In this document: in pieces, positions 1-9,450 of the stretch
Numbering within the stretch: the first letter of the stretch is position 1
Layout of the letters: each line of letters starts with the position of its first letter
Translations under genes and position numbers: made by a program
Notes under the pieces: generated by a model
Told to the model about the DNA's origin: nothing
The model's input: the letters and a program-made list of their open reading frames with translations, nothing else
Database searches by the model: none
Assembly: GCA_964036045.1 (NCBI GenBank)
Contig: OZ038392.1
Coordinates: forward strand, 40,586,806 to 40,650,805
DNA from: Eutreptiella sp. 'Long Island Sound 2002'
Taxonomy: Eukaryota > Euglenozoa > Euglenophyceae > Eutreptiales > Eutreptiaceae
Reading direction: 5' to 3'
DNA: 64,000 nt

Positions 1-1215
1 TGAAAGCACACCCCATTGGTTCCTGATGCTGGGGAGAGGGTTTTGAGATACCAGGAACCTCAGGTCAACCCTTCCACCCAGCCACCCATCCGTTGACCCA
101 CCCACCCAAACAAACCTACCCTCCAAGCACAGGACTCTTAGTGACCTCTGTACCACAATCAATGTCCATGAGTCTACCCATGACAGCCCATGCCTCTACC
201 CATGTTTCGATGGTTCGACCAGACTACCCATTACTCTACCCATGGTTGACCCAAGATCCCTACCCAGGGGGGCGGGGGGCGGTCCAGGTTATTGTCAAAT
301 GAGGACCAAACCCACGTACCCACCACTGAACCCCCCTGGAGCTGAGGTGTTTTCCTCACCAGGTCTGGCTTGGTTTGGGGCGGGTTGGAGGGGAGAGCCC
401 TTGGGGGGCACACTTGCATGCTGCAGACCGAGCCCCTTATCTTGATGTGTGCTAGCACACAATCAAAATAGCAGGGACGAAGTGGCTTGATGGGGTAACC
501 CTTCTGCAACTACGAAAAACTAAGGCATCCACCCGACCTCCTCACCAAAACAATGGTGACCGTAGCTGCACACACACGCTACCTGCTAGGAGAGCCGTAG
601 GAAGAGGAAGAAGCCGATGAGAGGTGAATGAATGCCACTATGCCGCAATGCATGCAATTGTCTCTGCTTGTTGATTGTTCGTCATAGAAAAGGAAGCTCT
701 TAACTGGTCCCACTGCATGAGTTAATCATCACTGGAAACCGGCATTTCAAGACAAAAGTGTAAAAGTCTTTTACATCTATATAAATATATCTATATCTAC
801 ACAACACTATGGACAGGACATCACTACACAACAGCAACCAAAGAAACATATTCTTCCCCTCCCCCATCCTCACAAGAGAAAGTGCAGGTCTCTGTTCCAG
901 GGGTTGGAGACTTGGGTTCCCGACTCTGTACCCATTTTCATCTGGCGACGGTACCTGGTTGTGCCTCCCCTTGCCAAGAAGGTGGGCAATTGCAAATTTC
1001 GATCCTGCTGCCCTTCCACAAACTGTAATTATGCTGTGGGAGAGATGCGGTTCCAATCCTAATACCCAGCATACTTGTTCAAAGGGCAAGTCTGCAAGTA
1101 CGTGCAACAAAAACCAAGAAATATGCACCACAGGTACCATGCTTTCCCCACTGTGGCGACCACATCACTGTGGCAAGAATGAGCAAACATCTCAAGACGC
1201 CAGGACAACACATAC
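1..1215. other. Non-coding, low-complexity left edge
   Basis: No gene is supported here. The first 300 bases are C-rich with short repeats: the decamer TCTACCCATG or close variants recurs about four times between roughly 170 and 250. A T/A-rich patch with ATATAAATATATC lies near 780. Open frames on both strands look like chance products of low-complexity DNA. Confidence 0.6.
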
Positions 1216-1340
1216 CGGTCCTGAGTCTGAAACTGAAGCAGCAAATAGAGAATCCACAACAATGCTCTTTTGCTTCTTGATGTTCTCCACAGCAGCCTCC
1301 CCACCTGGAAGAGTCGTTGTAGGCCCTGTCCCTTGGCTGC
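1216..1340 (-). CDS. Putative internal exon, product unknown
   Basis: The minus-strand frame reads cleanly (for example AAVENIKKQKSIVVDSLFAA, then SVSDSGP) up to a textbook 5' splice site, CCG|GTATGTG, with the exon ending at 1216. The upstream edge is uncertain: the run is preceded by pyrimidine-rich sequence and several AG dinucleotides near 1335-1360. No domain is recognisable. It lies on the same strand as the exons ending at 1821, 4412 and 11130, so these may be parts of one long-intron gene, but nothing proves it. Evidence is limited to coding-like composition and the donor site. Confidence 0.4.
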
Positions 1341-1820
1341 TCTTGTAGGAATCAGCGGGAGGGGGGTAGCCATAGTTCACAAGTGTGATGCACGATTTGC
1401 AGAAAATGGCCAAGGCTCATCCTGGGCCTGACTAGTGGTCCCCGCCCAACTGTGAACTTTGCAGGTGCGCGCATGTAGGAATAAGAAGGGGCTCCTGCCG
1501 GTCTAGACTGATGGGATTAAACCACATCTCCACCTTGGGATGAAACCACATCTCGTAGGTGAACAGGACACATGTTTCAAGCTAGCTGTGCCACTCCGAG
1601 GGCTGTTTTGTTCCTGCGGCCACAGGCTCCCATTCCTTGACCCCAGGTACTAGCTCCCCTTGCGTTGGCGTGGCAAAGCGGACGTATCCCCCCCCCTTCT
1701 TGGTCCAAAGACCAGCCAAATACAGGGATAGCCCGGTCAGATGGGGTGTCCGTCTTTAGACAATCCCACATATGTGACACACACACATGTACGCACCATG
1801 GATGCATAGGCTGTGGCACA

Positions 1821-2003
1821 TCACAGGCCGACGTCCTGGATGAAAACCTTGCACATGCTGTTAATTTGCAGCAACACGGCAGTGATATTGTCCGGCCACT
1901 TTCGGCTGTTTTTGTTGTCTTCAACTACGTTCTCTGCGAGGCAAATAGCCATGGAGTGGGCAATGGAAGTCAGGAGGCAGGGTACAGTACTACATGGCAA
2001 CAA
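1821..2003 (-). CDS. Putative exon with a faint PP2C-like motif
   Basis: The minus-strand frame encodes about 60 residues, including AICLAENVVED and then RKWPDNITAVLLQI. The string DNITAVLL resembles the C-terminal DNI(S/T)VVxV strand of PP2C-family protein phosphatases, and the Ala-rich helix before it fits that fold. The match is short and no catalytic PP2C motifs are visible nearby, so a helical-repeat protein is an equally good reading. A possible donor, CAAG|GTTTTC, lies near 1848. The exon boundaries are not fixed. Confidence 0.3.
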   Translation of the reverse strand: MLPCSTVPCLLTSIAHSMAICLAENVVEDNKNSRKWPDNITAVLLQINSMCKVFIQDVGL

Positions 2004-2429
2004 CTTTGAAGGCCCATCGCCCCAAGCCGTAGTACCGGTGAAACAGAGAGGAATTTAAGGAGTGCAGCAGCCTTACGGCGTTGGGTGTGCTACAGCAGCA
2101 CATGCCACATGGGACTCCAACCAGTGGCACCTGCTTGGCAAACAATCTCAGATATCCAGTGCCATACTGCCATTCTCCTAGAAACTGCATGCCCCCCTCA
2201 CCCCCCAACGTCATCGTCGCCCCCGATATGGACACCCCCCTCGAAAGAAGAATCCCCCCCCCCCACAGCAATGGACCCCCCATCCAGATTGAAGAATCAC
2301 CCCCCCCCCATCAATGGACCCCCGTATCACAATTCCATTCTCACCCATAAACTCCACCCTTGACACCATCAGTCCGCTTATGTGGCAGCAGCCCAACAGG
2401 AATCCTGGCACCAGACCTGGAGACAGTGC

Positions 2430-2890
2430 GTATCACCGCTACAGCGCGATACACACTTTCTTTTTTTGGAATACACACACCATACACACTTCAGATCCCG
2501 GGATACACGTGTGGTACATGAAATCCATGAAGAGAGAAAGAGATCTTGGCCATCCACACATACACAGAAAAGGGTTGGACAGAAACGTGGAACATAACAC
2601 AGCTGACATTTGTGCATGCCAGGAATTGAAGCTACAGCCCCTTTTTCAGCAGAACAGTGCCTCACCAACTGAGCTACAACACCAGCTTGTACAATTGTGC
2701 AACAGAGCGTCCTTAGCTTGAAGTGATGTCTAGGTAAAGCGCAAAAAGCGCACTGCAGAATGAGAAAAGGTCGGGACACACATGTGATACACACTCTTGA
2801 AAGTTGGGATCCACACATGATGCACACACCCGAAGCTTGGGATACAGTGAGATACAGAAATTTCAGTTTTTGAGATACACTTTTTCTCCA
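2430..2890. repeat. Degenerate GATACACAC-type minisatellite
   Basis: Variants of GGGATACACACATGATACAC recur at about 2445-2520 and 2770-2885, separated by a tRNA-like stretch. The copies are irregular in length and sequence, as in an old minisatellite. No coding function is suggested. Confidence 0.45.
2617..2685 (-). repeat. tRNA-like sequence (SINE head or tRNA relic)
   Basis: On the minus strand TAGCTCAGTTGG matches the tRNA A box exactly, and GCTTCAATTCC, about 35-40 bases downstream, matches the B box at 10 of 11 positions. These are the two halves of an RNA polymerase III internal promoter at tRNA spacing. The acceptor and T stems do not pair well, so it is probably a tRNA-derived SINE head or a dead tRNA, not a working tRNA gene. 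Confidence 0.4.
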
Positions 2891-3269
2891 GGACTGCCTG
2901 GCACTCTGCAACTTGCTTTGCTGCCCTCGTCTTGTTGTTTTATTGCCTCTTGTGCACTGTATTCAAACAAGGGCGGAAAAAAAAGTGTGGTTGTTTTTGT
3001 TGAGCCATGGATTCTGCGGTAACAGAATGAAGGACACAGCAAAAGGTGCTGAGCATTTCGGGTTTCTGTGTTACAATTCTATCCGAAAGTGCTGTTGGTG
3101 CCTGCCAAATACTTGAACATTTTTTGGTTGTTGCTTCATGTCCCTGTGCTATATCACAGACGTAGATGCACAGTTATTTCAATCTGGTCGTTCTGTCTTG
3201 TATCCCTGGTCTTGTGCCACGCCACTTGTGTGGGTATTTTCCCGTGGAGAAGGGGGGCGTTGTCGCACG

Positions 3270-3291
3270 GTGCGCGCACGGTGCGCGCACG
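3270..3291. repeat. Tandem 11-bp palindromic repeat, left copy
   Basis: Two tandem 11-bp units of GTGCGCGCACG. The first ten bases of each unit are a perfect palindrome. The same array recurs in the same orientation at 3916-3948, on the other side of the open reading frame at 3540-3875. Confidence 0.75.
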
Positions 3292-3539
3292 GTTCAATGT
3301 TTTTGGGATGGTGGCCCAACTTGTACCCCGTTGAATGGCCCCCATAGAAACACACCCAGGGTCCTGATTTCTGCACCTTGCAGTCCATACTGGCATACCA
3401 GGATTCTTCAATTTTTAGTCTGATGCTTGTCACAGGTTCCAGGGTCCTATTTTCTGCACCTTGCATGCACCTCCGTAACAAACCATGCACAGGCGACAAC
3501 ACAAGCAACAACACTGGTTGGGTTACGGGAATTTCAATT

Positions 3540-3875
3540 TCATCCGCCACAGCATTCTGGCTCATGATCATCAATTCTAGGGGCTTCAACTTCCACTTCA
3601 GGTAATTGGGGCTCCAGCAAAGCGTCCATCGGCGCCTCATGGTGCACAGGTTGGGGGGAATCGGGGCTCTCAGCAGTCACAATTGCAAACTCCAACCGCT
3701 CCTCGGGTGCATGCTCGTACAAGACCTCTTCACCACCCAATGCGTACCGAATAGAGACGCGACGCCCACCTCTTGGAGAAAGGTCAACGACAGTGGCCGA
3801 CACCCTATCCCCGTTGGAGCGGTGGTAGTACACAGGCAGTCCGGCGACAAGCCAGGGCAGCTCAGAATCAGGCAT
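3540..3875 (-). CDS. Small ORF with an SH3/Tudor-like stretch, unknown
   Basis: An uninterrupted frame of about 111 residues from the Met at 3875 (MPDSELPWLVAGLPVYYHR) to a stop at 3540. The frame stays open upstream to 3947, but there it reads through the 11-bp tandem repeat into Arg/Ala-rich low-complexity sequence, so I chose the inner Met. Residues about 14-60 alternate charged and hydrophobic positions in a way that suggests a small beta-barrel (YYHRSNGDRVSATVVDLS, then RRVSIRYALGGEEVLYEH). Similar short modules occur in retrotransposon polyproteins and chromatin readers, but this is only a resemblance. The C-terminal half is acidic and Pro-rich and ends ECCGG. It is bracketed by the two 11-bp arrays, so it may have moved as a unit. 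Confidence 0.4.
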   Translation of the reverse strand: MPDSELPWLVAGLPVYYHRSNGDRVSATVVDLSPRGGRRVSIRYALGGEEVLYEHAPEERLEFAIVTAESPDSPQPVHHEAPMDALLEPQLPEVEVEAPRIDDHEPECCGG

Positions 3876-3915
3876 TGTGGATCTGGTGGACACAGAATAC
3901 GCAAAAGGACGCACG

Positions 3916-3948
3916 GTGCGTGCACGGTGCGCGCACGGTGCGCGCACG
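3916..3948. repeat. Tandem 11-bp palindromic repeat, right copy
   Basis: Three tandem units, one GTGCGTGCACG and two GTGCGCGCACG, each with a perfect 10-bp palindrome. Both arrays are followed by GTTCA, which suggests that the two sites are copies of each other. Confidence 0.75.
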
Positions 3949-4151
3949 GTTCAGGCAACACCCCCAAGATGTGGCAATTGATGCGCCTCTCAGCAAGGTA
4001 CAATTTCACAGTTCTATTGCCCTCCCAAATTTCACTAAAGACTATTTTGGTACATATGGTCGCTGTCAGGAACGCTCAGCCACACACCCCAGACGCTTTG
4101 TCCCAGCCCCTTCTTTTCATATCGCAAAATGCGAAAGGGCTTCTACTCTGG

Positions 4152-4295
4152 CATGTCCTTCCAGCTGAACAGTGGTGATACCCCTCCTTGGCACAGAGGG
4201 ACTTCAGGCAATTGCCCACAGTACATGTCCTTCCAGCTGAACAGTGGTGATACCCCTCCTTGGCACAGAGGGACTTCAGGCAATTGCCCACAGTA
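4152..4295. repeat. Perfect 72-bp tandem duplication
   Basis: Two head-to-tail copies (4152-4223 and 4224-4295) are identical as far as I can read. The unit starts CATGTCCTTCCAGCTGAACA and ends GCCCACAGTA. Identity of the copies points to a very recent duplication or an assembly artefact. Confidence 0.85.
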
Positions 4296-4306
4296 CACAG
4301 GGGTGC

Positions 4307-4410
4307 GTGCACACACACACACACACACACCACACACATACACGCACACACACACACACGAATCACATGCCTGTACGCAAGAAACACACACACACACACA
4401 CACACACATA
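4307..4410. repeat. CA/GT microsatellite abutting a splice donor
   Basis: Interrupted (CA)n on the plus strand, read as (GT)n on the minus strand. It begins directly at the GTATGTG donor of the exon ending at 4412, so the intron opens with the microsatellite. Confidence 0.8.
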
Positions 4411-4411
4411 C

Positions 4412-4586
4412 CATTGACCAGCAGATCATAGATAAGGAGGATCTGGTTCCAGGGGTTGGAGTCCATCAACGTCAGATCAATGAGCCACTGGATCACGTCC
4501 CCACTGCACTCCTTCAGCCTTCCAGGCCATCCTTCAAGGCCTCGCAGCAGTCGGCACACAAGAGTGATTCTGGAAGGCATGCAGCA
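4412..4586 (-). CDS. Putative internal exon, helical protein, unknown
   Basis: The minus-strand frame encodes about 58 residues rich in Leu, Ile and Trp (RLLRGLEGWPGRLKECSGD, VIQWLIDLTLMDSNPWNQIL, YDLLVN). It ends at a canonical donor, CAATG|GTATGTG. A plausible acceptor, CATGCCTTCCAG, sits at the upstream edge near 4586. Composition suggests amphipathic helices of an armadillo/HEAT-like or other alpha-solenoid protein. No family is identified. The exon at 11130-11284 has a similar look and may belong to the same gene. Confidence 0.45.
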
Positions 4587-4892
4587 CCATGGAGTGGGTA
4601 TTGTCACATCAGGAAGACTGGGTCACCAGGATCACCAGGCACTGCTCAAGTGTACAGTAGGTTTCCTGACTTCAAAACAAATCCTGTCCCTTGACAACCC
4701 CACAACTACCACCTGCACCAACATCACTTGCAGTGCCAGAGAGATTGCAGGTCATCCACGTGAACATGACAAAGCATGCCCAGGGAATGAAAATTTCCTG
4801 GTGCTTTGCCCGGGGGAGCCGAAATCCTCGGTTCTGGACGCCAACTACCCCCCCAACTGACCGTTGGCCAAAGGCCCCACAGGGGGTGGGGG

Positions 4893-5005
4893 GGGGGAGG
4901 TTTTGGTTTTGGTTTTGGTTTTGGCTAGCACCCGGCCCGTGGTCTTTGGCGCCAGTCTGACTGTGCACGCCCGACCTAAGGCATGGGAATGCGGAGCATA
5001 ACGCC
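4893..5005 (-). mobile_element. Truncated LINE 3' tail or SINE tail
   Basis: Read on the minus strand, this matches about 105 bases of the 3' end of the LINE at 23,480-23,575. Shared strings include GCATTCCCATGCCTT, GACCACGGGCCGGGTGCTAG and the terminal (CCAAAA)n, four units here and three there. In both places the tail runs into a C-rich tract. Homology stops near 5000, where a 90-bp repeat begins. It is either a severely 5'-truncated LINE copy or the LINE-derived tail of a SINE whose body is the adjoining repeat. Confidence 0.75.
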
Positions 5006-5285
5006 GTCACACGCAACGACCGCCGTTCTCTCCCCTGGTCACTGGACTCTGGGCCGAGCTCTGTCACTGCTCACCCGCTCAAGTAGCACGCCAGGGTTTG
5101 AACCAACGACCGCTTTTCGCTCCTCTGGCCTCTGGACTCTGGGCTGAGCTCTGTCGCTGCTCACCCGCTCCAGTAGTGTGCCAGGGTTCCACCTGTCGGC
5201 CGCCGTTCTCTCCCCTGGCCTCTAGACCCTGGGCTGAGCTCTGCCGCTGCGACCCGCTCCAATTGCGCGCCAGGGTTTGAAGGGT
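5006..5285 (-). repeat. Three 90-bp units with a pol III B-box-like motif
   Basis: Three head-to-tail units at exactly 90-bp spacing, marked by GGG(C/T)(C/T)GAGCTCTG at 5051, 5141 and 5231. On the minus strand a unit contains GGTTCAAACCC, a perfect B box. It adjoins the LINE-type 3' tail at 4893-5005, and inverted relatives lie at 5960-6115. Confidence 0.75.
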
Positions 5286-5287
5286 TC

Positions 5288-5712
5288 AGCCCATGCCGTA
5301 ATCGCTCCCCCAGGGGTTTGGTACGCCCCGGGAATCGATCCACCGATCTCTTGCTTGCGCTTAGGCTGTCCAACCACTTGACCAACCATTCTGTCAAAGC
5401 TCTATCCCCAGAGCTACCTCCCCCCAAGGGGGCGGTACATGGGCTCGGCCCATGCCGTTTTCGCTCCCCCAGGGTTTGGTACGCCCCGGGAATCGATCCC
5501 CCGATCTCTTGCTTGCGCTTCGACTGTCCAACCGCTGGACCAACCATTCCGTCAAAGCTCTATCCTCACAGCTACCTCTCCCCTAGGGGCGGTACATGGG
5601 CTCGGCCCATGCCGTTTTCGCTCCCCTGGGGTTTGGTACGCCCCGGGAATCGATCCCCCGATCTCTCGCTTGCGCTTCGGCTGTCCAAACACTTGACCAA
5701 CCATTCCATTGG
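5288..5712 (-). repeat. Three ~158-bp tRNA-like tandem units
   Basis: Three tandem units mark themselves by CCCATGCCGT at about 5291, 5450 and 5607. On the minus strand each has an A-box-like TGGTCCAGCGGTTGGAC and, downstream, GGATCGATTCCCGGGGCG, close to a B box and T arm. This is tRNA organisation with an extended middle, as in tRNA-derived SINEs. Clover-leaf pairing is imperfect. Confidence 0.65.
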
Positions 5713-5719
5713 CCGCTGG

Positions 5720-6330
5720 CAGCCACGTTACGCCCAGGCCTGTTACCTGTCCTCGCTGTGGCAGTGCAGGTGGGCCACCACGCGCATGAGCTACCACCAT
5801 CCTGAGGGTTTTTATACTGGTGCCAAATCACAAATTGCCCCACTTGGACACCCCCCCCAACCAACCAACCCTCCTGGACCCCCCCCCCCCCCAAGGCTAA
5901 AGCCCCCCCCTGCCCCCCCCGCCCCCAGGGGAGAGGTAGCTTTGGGGATAGAGCTTCTGTAAAGTGCGGTCGTCTGTTCAAACCCCGGCGCGCTCCTGGA
6001 GCGGGTGAGCAACGACAGAGCTCAGCCCAAAGGCCAGGGGAGAGAACGGCGGCCGTTGGGTCAAACCCTGGCGCATTGCTGGAGCGGGTGAGCAGCGGCA
6101 GAGCTCAGCCCGGGGTACATGGCCCCAAGGCCAAGGGTTGGTCCATCGCAGGCTCCCTTTACCTCCCCGTGCCCTCCCTCTAACCATATTACCATGTCGA
6201 TTGGGTTGAAAAAAATCCCCCAAAGTTGATTCATGGCTGTTTTTGTCACATCATTTCTCACAAATTTGGACCCAAACAACAATTTTGACCCGAGCCTAGG
6301 GTTCAAGCGAGGGCTAGGGTTCCGGCTAGG
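5720..6330. repeat. C-tract region with inverted 90-bp repeat relatives
   Basis: Between 5850 and 5930 the plus strand carries several poly-C runs. At 5960-6115 about one and a half units of the 90-bp repeat reappear inverted (GCGGGTGAGCA at 6001, GCGGGTGAGCAG at 6083). At 6290-6335 CTAGGGTT-type interstitial telomere-like words occur. No gene is seen. Confidence 0.55.
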
Positions 6331-9300
6331 GTTAAGGTCACCGAGCTAGTGGGACCAGTCTTGGTTTTTTAACCATCTTTAGTGTCTAGGGTGGACCTAA
6401 TTGGTTTGGCAAGGCAGCAAGCAAGCAGCAAGCAGCAAGCAGGCAGGCACAAAATGGGGATCACAGCTCACACAGATCACAGCTCCGTCATGGTGCTTCG
6501 GATTCGGCCAGAATTTCGGTGGATGCTACCTATGGGTGTGAAGGACAACCACACAAAGTATGAGCCAGAAGCTCAGCGGTGGCGGCCGGGAACGGGGTCC
6601 ACCGGGTGCAAAAAAATGACTTTTTTCAAAAATGATCTTGGACCACATGGAACGCGAAAACAGGTGTTTTTGGTGCGCTTTGAGCTCGTGGTGGCCCGTT
6701 TTGGCCCTCCTAAAATCCCAAAATGCCTTGAAAATGGGTTGTTTGCGACCAAAAATGGGTCAAAAGTGTTTGTTTCCCAAAAATGATCCTAGACCATTTG
6801 GGGTGCCTAAACATGTGAAATGAGCCCGTTTTGGGCCCATTGCAAGCCATTTTGGCCCCTCCAAAGTCACAAAATGCCTTAAAATGGGTTGTTTTGCGAC
6901 CAAAAAAGGGTCAAAATTGTGTTTTTCCAAAAATGATCCAAGGCCATTTGGAGTGCACAAACAAGTGAAATGAGCCCATTTTGAGCCCATTGCAAGCCAT
7001 TTTGGCCACACCAAAGTCACAAAATGCCTTGGCCTAGGCCTAGGCTGTTTTGGGTCCAAAAATTAGTAAAAAATGGATCAAAAATGTGTTTTTCCAAAGA
7101 TACTTTTGGACTGTTTGGGGTGCACAAACAAGTGGAACTAGACCATTTTGAGCCCATTGCAAGCCATTTTGGCCCCTCTCAAGGCCGAAAGGGCCTTGAA
7201 AATGGGCCAATTTGGGACCACAAATGGCTCAAAAACGGGTCAATACCATGGTTTCCCAAAAATGATCCTAGTCCCTTTTGAGCCGCTCCCATCCACTTTC
7301 GATTGCACATCATTTGTCGTTGAAGTCTCCTAGACCATGTTCCTTCCCCCACCAGCTCGGTCCCAATATTCAATCCTGGTTTTGGTTTGGGGTTGTTAGC
7401 GGCCAGGATGCACAAATTCTGGTGCTTTCGGGGGTCTTTTAGGGGCGGTGCGCGGACATATTGTGGAGTTAGAGGGCCCTAGAGGGCCCTTTGGCACGGG
7501 GAAGTCTAGCTGCATGTGTGGAGTAGCCCACTATTTCCCTTCATTTGGCCATTTTCAGCAGGTTCTAGGGAGGTTTTGGGCAAAAAAAGGCTGATTTTGG
7601 CCCTAAATTGCAGATTTTGAAATGGAGGTCCGGCAGTAGCGACGCCCGTTCCCGGCCGCCACCGTTGAGTTTCTGGCTCATACTTTGTGTGGTTGTGCCT
7701 CACACCCATATGTAGCATCCACCGAAATTCTGGCCGAATCCGAAGCACCATGACGGAGCTGTGATTTCCCCCCATTTCGCGCGTGTTTGCTTCTTGCTTG
7801 CTTTCCGCTACCTACTTGCTTGCTGCTTGCTTGCCAAACCTATTAGGCCCCACCAGACGCTAAAGAGGGTTAAAAAACCAAGACTGGTTCCACCAGCTCG
7901 GTGACCCTAGCCCTAACCATCACCATGATTGAATATTGGGACCGAGCTGGTGGGGGGGGAACATCGTCCAGGAGACTTCAACGAAAATTGAGGTACGCAG
8001 TCGAAAGTGGATGGGAGCGGCTCAAAAGGGGCTCAAAATGAGCTATATTCATCCATTTGGGCACCACAACTAGACCAGGATCAATTTTTTTTTTTGGAAA
8101 ACCATGGTATAGACCCGTTTTTGAGCCATTTGTGGTCCCAAATTGGCCCATTTTCAAGGCCCTTTCGGCCTTGAGAGGGGCCAAAATGGCTTGCAATGGG
8201 CTCAAAATGGGCTCGTTCCACTTGTTTGTGCACCCCAAACAGTCCAAAAGTATCTTTGGAAAAACACATTTTTGATCCATTTTTTACTGATTTTTGGACC
8301 CAAAACACCCCATTTCCAGGCATTTTGTGACTTTGGAGTGGCCAAAATGGCTTGCAATGGGCTCAAAAAGGGCTCATTTCACTTGTTTGTGCACCCCAAA
8401 CGGTCTAGGATCATTTTTGGAAAAACACATTTTTGACCCATTTTTGACCCATTATTTGTCCCAAAACAGCCCATTGTCAAGGCATTTTGGGATTTTAGGA
8501 GGGCCAAAACGGGCCACCACGAGTTCAAAACGCGCAAAAAAACACTTGTTTTGGCGTTCCATGTGGTCTAGGATCATTTTTGAAAAAAGTCATTTTGTTT
8601 GCACCCGGTGGACCTTGTTGACCCATTTCGGCACCCAGCTCTTTGGGCTACCTCTTGCAGCTTGCCGCGTCACACTGGGCCTAGGTACGGGGGTCTAGGC
8701 GTTGGTTAGGGCAATTTTGAGGGGTGGAAACCACCGAAAGTGGGTGGTTGCGGGTGGATTAGGTGCGCTGGAATCACGTTTTGTCCCACGTAGCCCAAGA
8801 TATGGTCTGTTTTCACCAAGCTGGTGGAACCAGTCTTGGTTTTATAACCCTCTTTAGTGCCTAGGGTGGGCCTAATAGGTTTGGCAAGGCAGCAAGCAAG
8901 CAGGCACGCGCGAAACGGGGATACATCATAGCTCCGTGGTGGTGCTTCGGATTCGGCCAGAATTTCGGTGGATGCTACATATGGGTGTGAGGCACAACCA
9001 CACAAAGTATGAGCCAGAAACTCAACGGTGGCGGCCGGGAACGGGCGTCGCAACTGCCGAACCTCCATTTCAAAATCTGCAATTCAGGGCCAAAATCAGC
9101 CTTTTTTTTTTGCCCAAAACCTCCCTAGAACCTGCTAAAAACGGCCAAATGAAGGGAAATAGTGGCTACTCCACACATGCAGCTAGACTTCCCCGTGCCA
9201 AAGGGCCCTCTAGGGCCCTCTAACTCCACAATATGTCCGCGAACCGCCCCCAAAACCCCGAGATTTTGTGCACATTGGCCGCCGACAGCCCCAAACCAAA

Positions 9301-9450
9301 AACAGACCATATCTTGCTTGGGCTACGTGGTTCAAAACACGATTTTGATCGCACCTAATCCACCTACAACCACCCACTTTTGGTGGATTCCGGCCCTCAA
9401 AATTGCCCTAACCGACGCCTGGACCCCCGTACCTAGGCCCAGCGGGCTAG
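6330..9450. repeat. Mosaic of inverted and tandem repeats
   Basis: At least four blocks recur. Block A (GGTTTGGCAAGGCAGCAAGC through GGTGGCGGCCGGGAACGGG) is at 6400-6595 (+), 7640-7840 (inverted) and 8875-9045 (+). Block B, ~155-bp tandem units containing GCAAGCCATTTTGGCC, is at 6600-7330 and inverted at 7985-8610. Block C is at 7430-7640 (inverted) and 9055-9260 (+). Block D, about 130 bp, is at 8680-8810 and inverted at 9300-9440, so it brackets A-C as a fold-back stem. No coding capacity is evident in any block. Confidence 0.8.

Noticed and set aside
6841-8360. Dinoflagellate spliced-leader relics (AGCCATTTTGGC shared with the leader)
   Set aside because: Only 12 bases match, they sit inside a tandem repeat unit, and the rest of the leader is absent.
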